Below are positions 31,582 to 38,261 of a stretch of DNA of 38,261 bases, one piece after another. Each line of letters opens with the position of its first letter. The stretch's first letter is position 1. Source of the DNA: Mangrovimonas sp. GTDB taxonomy: Bacteria > Bacteroidota > Bacteroidia > Flavobacteriales > Flavobacteriaceae. The stretch covers positions 1 through 38,261 of the forward strand of contig JAGQZG010000004.1 of the NCBI GenBank assembly GCA_020435705.1, read 5' to 3'. The notes beneath the pieces were generated by a model. The model had not been told where the DNA came from, did not search any database, and worked only from the letters and a program-made list of their open reading frames with translations. The position numbers and the translations under genes are program-made.

Positions 31582-33963
31582 ATGGCGAAAAAGAAAACCA
31601 AAACTAAAAACCCATCTTCTTTTAAACTCAGAAAGATTTCGTTGACACTCTCCAGTCAGCAGAAATTGGTTTTGGGCAGTTTTTTGTTGATTATGGGCAT
31701 TTTGCTTTGTATTGCGTTCCTTTCCTTTTTATTTACTTGGCAGGAAGACCAAAGCACACTGTCCCAAATGGGCTCAAGAGACGTAGAAGCCAAAAATTGG
31801 CTCAACAAATTTGGGGCTTGGGTTAGTGATTTATTTATTCATAAAGGCTTTGGAGTGTCCTCCTTTGTTTTTTCAGGACTTATTTTCCTCTCGGGCATTT
31901 ACGTCCTTCTGGACATGAGCAAAGCAAAATTGAGGAAACACTGGTTCTGGGGCATTCTAGTAATCATTTGGCTTTCCGTATTTTTTGGGTTCTTTGCGCA
32001 AGAATACGATGTTCTTGGTGGCACGATTGGATTCGAAATCAATTCCTTCCTTCAAGACTATCTGGGCAAAATAGGAACCTCCTTGCTCCTGTTGTTTGGT
32101 TTAATTACCTATCTGGCTACACGTTTCCGTGTGACTGTACAAAGCTTCAAGAGTCTTTTCAAAAAACTGAAAAAGGAAGTAACCGAAGAAATTTCGGAAT
32201 TCAATGAAACTGAAACATCTTCTGTAGTTGACAATAACCTTACTGCAGAAGCCGAAGAAATAAAAACCGTTTTCAACCTAGAGGAAGAAGAAACTACCGA
32301 AGATCTTGAACCCCAAATTGTAAAACCAACGGTAACGGCTCCTGAAGCTGACAAACCGGATTATAGCGATATTGCCATTGAAGTTGAGGAAAGCAAGGAA
32401 GAAGAAGTGACGGACACTAACCAACTTTCAAAGAAATTAGTAGAAGATTTTGGCGAATTTGACCCAACGTTGGAACTTGGCAAATATCAATTCCCTCCTC
32501 TAGACTTATTGAAAAAGTATGATTCTGAAGGAATTACCATCAACCAAGAAGAACTGGAAGAAAACAAAAACAGAATTGTTGACACCCTCAATAATTACAA
32601 AATAGGCATTGCCAGCATCAAGGCTACCATTGGTCCAACAGTTACACTATATGAGATCGTACCTGAAGCGGGCATCAGAATTTCCAAAATCAAGAATTTG
32701 GAAGACGACATAGCACTGTCCCTTTCGGCCTTGGGAATCCGTATTATAGCTCCCATCCCGGGCAAAGGAACTATTGGTATTGAAGTACCCAATAAAAACG
32801 CCACGGTGGTATCCATGCGTTCGGTTATTGCCGCACAGAAATTCCAAAAAGCCGAAATGCAATTGCCCATTGCTCTTGGAAAAACAATTAGCAACGAAAC
32901 TTTTGTTGTAGACCTTGCCAAAATGCCCCACTTGTTAATGGCAGGTGCTACAGGCCAAGGAAAATCGGTGGGATTGAATGCCGTATTAACGTCACTACTC
33001 TACAAAAAGCACCCTGCGGAAGTCAAATTTGTACTCGTAGATCCCAAGAAAGTAGAATTGACCCTTTTCAATAAAATTGAAAGACATTATTTAGCCAAAC
33101 TCCCTGATAGCGAAGAAGCCATTATTACAGACAATACCAAGGTTATCAACACTTTAAACTCGCTTTGTATTGAAATGGACAACCGCTATGAGTTGCTCAA
33201 AAATGCCATGTGCCGAAACTTGGCTGAATATAATGCCAAATTCAAAGCCAGAAAACTAAATCCGCATGACGGGCATCGCTATTTGCCGTTTATCGTCCTA
33301 GTCGTTGACGAGTTTGCCGATTTGATCATGACCGCTGGAAAAGAGGTGGAAACCCCTATTGCCCGTTTGGCGCAATTGGCTCGTGCCATTGGTATCCACC
33401 TGATTATTGCGACCCAAAGACCTTCCGTAAACGTGATTACCGGTATTATTAAAGCCAACTTCCCTGCAAGGATAGCATTTAGGGTAACTTCAAAAATTGA
33501 TTCCAGAACCATTTTAGACAGTTCGGGCGCCGATCAATTAATTGGTCGTGGAGATATGCTCTACACACAAGGAAACGATATGATTCGTTTGCAATGTGCT
33601 TTTGTAGACACGCCTGAAGTAGAAAAAATAACGGAGTTTATTGGCGCACAAAAAGCCTATCCTGACGCCTATCTTTTACCCGAATATGTTGGTGAGGAAA
33701 GTGGCACAGGTCTTGATATAGATATCGAGGATCGAGATAGCCTATTTAAGGAAGCTGCCGAAGTTATCGTTACCGCCCAACAAGGTTCGGCTTCCCTACT
33801 CCAGCGAAAATTGAAATTGGGCTATAATCGCGCCGGTAGACTAATTGACCAACTGGAAGCCGCCGGAATTGTAGGGCCTTTTGAGGGCAGTAAAGCTAGA
33901 CAGGTATTAGTCCCTGATTTGGTTGCCCTAGAACAATTGTTAGAAAATGAAAAAAACTCTTAA
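31582..33963 (+). CDS. ftsK: DNA translocase FtsK
   Basis: A 793-residue division protein that pumps chromosome termini through the closing septum. The N-terminal membrane domain has four hydrophobic segments (about 33-55, 92-112, 122-140 and 155-178). An acidic, low-complexity linker at about 195-290 follows, much shorter than in E. coli. The RecA-like motor has Walker A GATGQGKS near residues 454-461, the Walker B region IVLVVDEFADLIM, LARAIGIHLIIATQRPS and GRGDMLY. The C-terminal winged-helix gamma domain (about 730-793, LLQRKLKLGYNRAGRLIDQL), which reads the KOPS polarity sequences, is present. It starts at an ATG 21 bases after a perfect -7 element, and lolA follows 1 base after its stop codon. 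Confidence 0.96.
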   Translation: MAKKKTKTKNPSSFKLRKISLTLSSQQKLVLGSFLLIMGILLCIAFLSFLFTWQEDQSTLSQMGSRDVEAKNWLNKFGAWVSDLFIHKGFGVSSFVFSGLIFLSGIYVLLDMSKAKLRKHWFWGILVIIWLSVFFGFFAQEYDVLGGTIGFEINSFLQDYLGKIGTSLLLLFGLITYLATRFRVTVQSFKSLFKKLKKEVTEEISEFNETETSSVVDNNLTAEAEEIKTVFNLEEEETTEDLEPQIVKPTVTAPEADKPDYSDIAIEVEESKEEEVTDTNQLSKKLVEDFGEFDPTLELGKYQFPPLDLLKKYDSEGITINQEELEENKNRIVDTLNNYKIGIASIKATIGPTVTLYEIVPEAGIRISKIKNLEDDIALSLSALGIRIIAPIPGKGTIGIEVPNKNATVVSMRSVIAAQKFQKAEMQLPIALGKTISNETFVVDLAKMPHLLMAGATGQGKSVGLNAVLTSLLYKKHPAEVKFVLVDPKKVELTLFNKIERHYLAKLPDSEEAIITDNTKVINTLNSLCIEMDNRYELLKNAMCRNLAEYNAKFKARKLNPHDGHRYLPFIVLVVDEFADLIMTAGKEVETPIARLAQLARAIGIHLIIATQRPSVNVITGIIKANFPARIAFRVTSKIDSRTILDSSGADQLIGRGDMLYTQGNDMIRLQCAFVDTPEVEKITEFIGAQKAYPDAYLLPEYVGEESGTGLDIDIEDRDSLFKEAAEVIVTAQQGSASLLQRKLKLGYNRAGRLIDQLEAAGIVGPFEGSKARQVLVPDLVALEQLLENEKNS

Positions 33964-33964
33964 A

Positions 33965-34606
33965 ATGAAAAAATTATTCACAGTGTTGGCCATCTTGGTA
34001 AGCCTTGCGTCCTTCTCTCAAAATGATGCAAAAGCAAAAACACTGCTCAGTGAAGTTTCTGCTAAAGTGAAAAGCTATAACAACATTAGCATAGACTTTA
34101 AGTATGTCTTGACCAATCTTTCAGAAAACATTAACCAGGAAACTCGTGGTTCGGTGGTTATGCAAGGAAACAAATATAAACTGGACATCTTGGGGATTAC
34201 AAGAATTTATGATGGAAAAACCCTATACTCCATAAGTCCGGAAGATGAAGAAGTGACTATTTCAAAAGAAGACGGTACCGACCCCAATAGTATTACCCCC
34301 AGCAAAATGCTCTCTTTTTATGAAGACGGCTTCACCTATCAAATGGATATTTTACAAACCATAAAAGGGCGAAAAATACAATATGTAAAGCTTACTCCCA
34401 TGGATTCCCACTCTGAGATAAAGCAAATCCTTTTAGGAATAGATGCCGAAACCAAACATATTTACAACCTTATAGAAACAGGAAAAAATGGCACTAGAAC
34501 TACTTTGACTGTTAATTCTTTTAAAACGAACGAGCCTATATCGCCTGCCTTATTTACTTTTGACGAAAGTAAACACAAGGAATACTACATCAATCGACTG
34601 GATTAG
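33965..34606 (+). CDS. lolA: LolA-family outer-membrane lipoprotein carrier protein
   Basis: A 213-residue periplasmic protein with a signal peptide (MKKLFTVLAILVSLASFSQ, about 1-19) and a LolA fold. After KTLLSEVSAKVKSYNNISIDF come strands with the family-like GSVVMQGNKYKLDILG and DGKTLYSISPEDEEV. LolA accepts lipoproteins from the LolCDE transporter and carries them across the periplasm. I start at the ATG at 33965; an in-frame ATG six codons upstream (33947) would overlap the end of ftsK by 17 bases and add a positively charged extension (MKKTLK), which is possible but less likely. It is 7 bases before the LptF/G gene, so ftsK-lolA-lptF/G form one unit. Confidence 0.9.
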   Translation: MKKLFTVLAILVSLASFSQNDAKAKTLLSEVSAKVKSYNNISIDFKYVLTNLSENINQETRGSVVMQGNKYKLDILGITRIYDGKTLYSISPEDEEVTISKEDGTDPNSITPSKMLSFYEDGFTYQMDILQTIKGRKIQYVKLTPMDSHSEIKQILLGIDAETKHIYNLIETGKNGTRTTLTVNSFKTNEPISPALFTFDESKHKEYYINRLD

Positions 34607-34613
34607 GTAACAC

Positions 34614-36956
34614 TTGAAAATACTCGATCGTTACATATTAACCACTTATCTGAAAACATTCTTAAGCGTGTTCATAATCCTCATGCTTATTTTTGTTTTA
34701 CAGACCATTTGGCTTTACATAAAAGAGTTGGCTGGTAAGGATCTGGATATAATTGTGGTTGCCAAATTCCTTCTTTACTTTGCTCCAAAGCTTATCCCTT
34801 TAGTCTTGCCACTCACCATTCTTCTGGCCTCAATTATGGTTTTTGGAAGCTTTGCGGAAAATTATGAGTTTGCAGCCATGAAATCTACCGGGATTTCGCT
34901 GCAACGGGCCATGGCCGGTTTAAGTGTGTTTATTGGGATACTTGCCATTATCACTTTCTTTTTTGCCAACAATGTGATTCCGTGGGCTGAGTTCAATTCG
35001 TATAACTTGCGGAAAAACATAGCCAAATTAAAGCCCGCTATGGTTATTGCCGAAGGCCAATTTAACGAGGTGGGCAACATAACCATTAAGGTTGATGAAA
35101 AGAGTGGCGACCGAGGTCAGTACCTAAAAAATGTCATTTTGCACCAAAGTAACTCCAAACAAGCAGGAAATTTCACCACCATTGTTTCAAAAACCGGTGA
35201 ACTCATGAGTAAAGAAGACAGTGAAGTTTTAAAGCTTGTGCTATTTGATGGCAATTATTATGATGATACACCGCCTAAGAATTATAAGGAGCGGAACAAA
35301 AGACCGTTCAAAAAGAGTGATTTTGAAACCTATACCATCAATATTGATCTTTCCCAGTTCAACAATATAGATCTTGATGAGAAAAACATCTCAGATAAGT
35401 ATAATATGTTGAATATATCTGATTTGAGCTATACCATTGACACGCTTAAAACAAAACGTCAAAAAGAATACGAAGACCTTTCCAAAACCCTTTACGGCAG
35501 AACCAATATTTCTGAAAAAAAGAATCCTGAAGTAAAGGAAAAAGATTCTCTAAAAGAGCAAAATATACTGGATCTTTTTGAAGATTATCGGGCCAAAAGC
35601 ATTGTAGATGTCTCCTTGAATACAATTAACAGTACCTCGCAAATTTTAACTAGCAAGAAGCAAGTTTTAAAAAACAGCGATGTGTGGTTAAACAAACACA
35701 TTATATCCCTACACGAGAAATTGGCCTTGCCATTTGCCTGTATCATTCTCTTCTTTGTGGGAGCACCCTTAGGAGCGCTGATTAGGAAAGGTGGACTTGG
35801 GTTACCCATGGTTATAGCCATCCTGTTGTTTTTAACCTATCATTTCATAGGTATTTTTGCAAAAAACAGTGCCAAAGACGGAAGCTTCAACCCTATTCTA
35901 GCCAGTTGGTTTTCAACTTTGATCATGTTGCCGTTGGGCATCTATCTAACCAAACGTGCTACTGCAGACCAAGGATTGTTTGAAAGTATTGGCATCCTGG
36001 AACGCCTGAAAAAACTCTTTGGTATCAAGAAGAAACAAACCGATATAGACGAATCTCTTTTCAAGGCTGGCACGACAGAGTTTGATGACCTGAACGCTCT
36101 TGATAATAAAAAATTGATTGATGTCATCAAGAACTACAGGCAGTACGACATCAACATCAAATCTAAAAATACCGCTTTATTCATCCTTAATTCCAGAGGC
36201 GTTACCAAAGAAGAACTCAAGTTTGGCGGAAATCTTACCAATCAGAAGTTTGAAGAAATCATAAGGCTGAAAGATAGATTTGACGAAGACTCTAAGTTAA
36301 CCTTCATCCTGTACTTCCTTTCCATCCCATTCATTGTTATTGGTGCAATCCTAAAAAACAATGGGTATGCAGCTACCGGGAAAACCATTTTCATTTTTGG
36401 GATAGTGGTAGGTATTCTTTATCTCTTTGCTCTCATTAGGTCTTTCTTTTCACATTCCAATCTCAACAAACAATTTGGGACCGAGGGCATTTCGAATGCT
36501 ATATTTTATTTGATTTTAGGATTACCACTGTATATGCTTTTTTACTTCTTCCAGAAAAAGAAAATTGAAGAAGACCTACATCTGAACATTCATAAAAATC
36601 TTGAGCCAACCAGTGATGCCTCAAAAATTGAAGGGTCAAAATTTACAACCGACTATCACGATTACGCGCTGTTTTCTTTTATTTTTTACTGCCTAGTCGT
36701 TGTGTTTATTGTTCTCAATCTAGTGCTTGCAAACAACAAGCAGCCTGCTCTGGCTCTAGCGTCAATGCAGTTGGCACTGGTAAGCGTATTCATTTATATT
36801 CTATACCATTTACTATCTTTCATAAAGCTTCGCAATTTCTATAAAGAGAATGATGCCCTTCATAAATTTCCAATTCCAATATTTTTGCTAGGTGTATTGA
36901 TTCAGCCTTTTAGCTATTTTTCCATTCCTAAGCGAATTCAAAAAGACTTTTATTAG
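34614..36956 (+). CDS. LptF/LptG-family permease with a long C-terminal membrane extension
   Basis: A 780-residue inner-membrane protein. Residues about 1-450 are a full LptF/G unit. Two to three N-terminal helices (MKILDRYILTTYLKTFL, the LPLTILLASIMVFG segment with the conserved FAENYEFAAMKSTGIS region) precede a periplasmic beta-jellyroll. A second helix group follows, with EKLALPFACIILFFVGAPLGA. LptF and LptG extract LPS from the inner membrane with the LptB ATPase. About 330 further residues follow, with a hydrophilic segment (about 465-560) and roughly five more membrane helices to the C-terminus. Typical LptF or LptG is about 360 residues. The start is TTG, since an in-frame TAA directly precedes it (34608-34610) and MKILDRYI is the family start. 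Confidence 0.9.
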   Translation: MKILDRYILTTYLKTFLSVFIILMLIFVLQTIWLYIKELAGKDLDIIVVAKFLLYFAPKLIPLVLPLTILLASIMVFGSFAENYEFAAMKSTGISLQRAMAGLSVFIGILAIITFFFANNVIPWAEFNSYNLRKNIAKLKPAMVIAEGQFNEVGNITIKVDEKSGDRGQYLKNVILHQSNSKQAGNFTTIVSKTGELMSKEDSEVLKLVLFDGNYYDDTPPKNYKERNKRPFKKSDFETYTINIDLSQFNNIDLDEKNISDKYNMLNISDLSYTIDTLKTKRQKEYEDLSKTLYGRTNISEKKNPEVKEKDSLKEQNILDLFEDYRAKSIVDVSLNTINSTSQILTSKKQVLKNSDVWLNKHIISLHEKLALPFACIILFFVGAPLGALIRKGGLGLPMVIAILLFLTYHFIGIFAKNSAKDGSFNPILASWFSTLIMLPLGIYLTKRATADQGLFESIGILERLKKLFGIKKKQTDIDESLFKAGTTEFDDLNALDNKKLIDVIKNYRQYDINIKSKNTALFILNSRGVTKEELKFGGNLTNQKFEEIIRLKDRFDEDSKLTFILYFLSIPFIVIGAILKNNGYAATGKTIFIFGIVVGILYLFALIRSFFSHSNLNKQFGTEGISNAIFYLILGLPLYMLFYFFQKKKIEEDLHLNIHKNLEPTSDASKIEGSKFTTDYHDYALFSFIFYCLVVVFIVLNLVLANNKQPALALASMQLALVSVFIYILYHLLSFIKLRNFYKENDALHKFPIPIFLLGVLIQPFSYFSIPKRIQKDFY

Positions 36957-36983
36957 CAAGTGCACGCACATTAAAATAAGACC

Positions 36984-36991
36984 TATCTTTG
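36984..36991 (+). promoter_or_regulatory. -7-like element just upstream of ribB
   Basis: A perfect TATCTTTG ends 5 bases before the ribB ATG, with no TTG at the -33 position. If used, transcription would begin at or next to the start codon, giving a leaderless mRNA. The 39-base gap after the permease gene also allows simple co-transcription. Confidence 0.35.
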
Positions 36992-36995
36992 CATT

Positions 36996-38153
36996 ATGAC
37001 AACAAATGAAACCATTTTGGAAAATCCATTGATTCAACTCAACACTATTGAAGAAGCCATTCAAGATATTAGACAAGGCAAGGTAGTTATTGTTGTTGAT
37101 GACGCCAACAGAGAAAATGAAGGTGATTTTGTGGCTGCTGCTGAAAAAGTAACTCCTGAAATGGTGAATTTCATGGCTACACATGGTCGCGGGCTTATTT
37201 GCACACCGCTTACAGAAAGCAGATGTAAAGCACTGGAATTAAATATGATGGTGAGCAACAACACCGATCCCATGGAAACAGCCTTTACCGTTTCAGTAGA
37301 TTTAAGAGGAAAAGGTGTTACCACAGGCATTTCGGCCAATGACAGAGCCAAAACCATTACAGCGTTGATTGACCCTAGCACGAAACCTTTTGAATTGGCT
37401 CGCCCCGGACATATTTTCCCTCTGGTAGCTAAAGAAGGTGGTGTTTTAAGGCGAACTGGACATACAGAAGCTGCCATTGATTTGGCCAGATTGGCAGGCC
37501 TGAATCCTGCTGGTGTGATTGTTGAGATCATGAATGAAGATGGTACCATGGCACGCTTACCTCAACTGCTAAACGTTGCCAAAAAATTCAACCTTAAAAT
37601 TATTTCCATTGAGGATTTGGTTGCCTACAGGATGCAGCATGACTCCCTAATTGAGAAAAAAGAAGATTTTGACATCCAAACAAGATTTGGAAATTTTCGC
37701 TTGCGAGCTTACAAGCAAACCACTAACAATCAAATACATATTGCATTAACCAAAGGGTCCTGGAATACCCAAGAAGCCATTTTAACGCGCATTAATTCTA
37801 CTTTGGTAAACAATGATATTCTAGGGACTCTTACCAATAATCCTGACAAAAAATTGGACAACATGTTCAAAGCGATAAGTGAGGCTGGTAAAGGCGCTAT
37901 TGTTTTCATTAACCAACAAAGTGGGTCTATCGATTTATTGAACCGACTCTCAATTTTGAAAGACTTACAAAACGGCAAAGAAGTTATTAAAGCCCCAAGC
38001 ATTCAAATGGATGCCAGAGATTTTGGAATTGGCGCCCAAATACTTCACGATCTCAATTTACATAAGTTGAAATTGATGACCAACAGCGAGCAAAAACCAC
38101 GCGTGGGTATGATAGGTTACGGTTTGGAAATTGTAGAAACGGTAAATTATTAA
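36996..38153 (+). CDS. ribB: 3,4-dihydroxy-2-butanone-4-phosphate synthase with degenerate GTP-cyclohydrolase-II-like domain
   Basis: A 385-residue protein. The N-terminal DHBP synthase domain (about 15-210) is intact, with the acidic metal site DDANRENEGDF (residues 35-45), HGRGLI and RTGHTEAAIDLARLAG. It makes the four-carbon precursor of riboflavin from ribulose 5-phosphate. The C-terminal part (about 215-385) has the outline of GTP cyclohydrolase II, seen in TRFGNFRLRAY and DFGIGAQILHDL. The zinc cysteines and catalytic RQEGRGIGL-type segment are gone, replaced by RINSTLVNNDILGTL and NQQSGSIDL. A separate RibA must therefore exist elsewhere. It is 39 bases after the LptF/G gene and is followed by a terminator. 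Confidence 0.93.
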   Translation: MTTNETILENPLIQLNTIEEAIQDIRQGKVVIVVDDANRENEGDFVAAAEKVTPEMVNFMATHGRGLICTPLTESRCKALELNMMVSNNTDPMETAFTVSVDLRGKGVTTGISANDRAKTITALIDPSTKPFELARPGHIFPLVAKEGGVLRRTGHTEAAIDLARLAGLNPAGVIVEIMNEDGTMARLPQLLNVAKKFNLKIISIEDLVAYRMQHDSLIEKKEDFDIQTRFGNFRLRAYKQTTNNQIHIALTKGSWNTQEAILTRINSTLVNNDILGTLTNNPDKKLDNMFKAISEAGKGAIVFINQQSGSIDLLNRLSILKDLQNGKEVIKAPSIQMDARDFGIGAQILHDLNLHKLKLMTNSEQKPRVGMIGYGLEIVETVNY

Positions 38154-38184
38154 AAAAGGGAAATGCCAATAGCATTCCCCTTTT
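38154..38184. terminator. bidirectional terminator after ribB
   Basis: A 13-bp stem with one mismatch (38154-38166 and 38172-38184, core AAAAGGGAAATGC / GCATTCCCCTTTT) and a 5-base loop, directly after the ribB stop and before a convergent minus-strand gene. Confidence 0.8.
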
Positions 38185-38203
38185 CAACTTTCAATTACAC
38201 TAC

Positions 38204-38261
38204 TTACTCGACTACTTCAAAAGTCTTAAACAATCCTTTACTTTTTGTATTTGGTACTTCA
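38204..38261 (-). CDS. C-terminal end of an unidentified minus-strand gene
   Basis: Reading the minus strand from the right edge, one frame stays open and ends with 18 codons (EVPNTKSKGLFKTFEVVE) and TAA at 38206-38204. It lies 19 bases beyond a bidirectional terminator, the expected place for the end of a convergent gene. Too little is visible to name the product. Confidence 0.4.
   Translation of the reverse strand, partial: EVPNTKSKGLFKTFEVVE

Overview
The window reads as chromosomal DNA of a Flavobacteriaceae-type Bacteroidota. It is AT-rich, has no Shine-Dalgarno pattern before its genes, and has several exact matches to the Bacteroidota housekeeping promoter element TAnnTTTG, some with TTG about 18-22 bases upstream. 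The protein types fit too: a DUF2891 lipoprotein, an OadB/OadG/MmdA cluster, a very long LptF/G permease and DUF6952. I see no phage, insertion sequence, CRISPR array, rRNA or tRNA, and no gene-free stretch longer than about 215 bases.

Layout. 1-9,869, all minus strand: the start of a DUF2891 lipoprotein gene, a YifB/ComM-type ATPase, adenine deaminase, then pabB-tilS-dsbD as a likely operon, and an ECF sigma factor, a 63-residue protein and an MscS-like channel as a tight three-gene operon. 10,006-14,253, minus strand: dihydrolipoyl dehydrogenase, an S41 peptidase lipoprotein, and an Lrp/AsnC regulator overlapping a CPBP-type membrane protein with altered catalytic motifs. 14,413-17,213, plus strand: a PLP-dependent gamma-lyase and an NhaC-family transporter, divergent from the Lrp gene. 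17,404-21,544: an oxidative-stress island with a 2-Cys peroxiredoxin, a thioredoxin-like protein and DUF6952 (plus strand), katG (minus strand) and thiol peroxidase (plus strand).

21,630-30,935: a methylmalonyl-CoA module. meaB (plus) converges on a seven-gene minus-strand operon of epimerase, carboxyltransferase, OadG, biotin carrier, OadB, and the small and large mutase subunits. Together these interconvert succinyl-CoA and propionyl-CoA, with the decarboxylation step expected to pump Na+. 31,149-38,153, plus strand: the envelope/division run dgkA, ftsK, lolA, lptF/G, then ribB with a degenerate GTP-cyclohydrolase-II-like tail. The window closes with the last codons of an unidentified minus-strand gene.

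The observation I rate highest is regulatory. The promoter of the peroxiredoxin operon and the promoter of the methylmalonyl-CoA operon each carry the same palindrome (ATGAT, 4 bases, ATCAT), centred exactly 29.5 bases upstream of the first T of a perfect TAnnTTTG element, and both lack a clear TTG at -33. This is the geometry of a shared activator of the Crp/FNR type. Other points of interest are the sigma/63-residue/MscS operon, the degenerate RibA-like domain, the CPBP protein with altered catalytic residues, the giant LptF/G, and four genes whose only sensible start is TTG.
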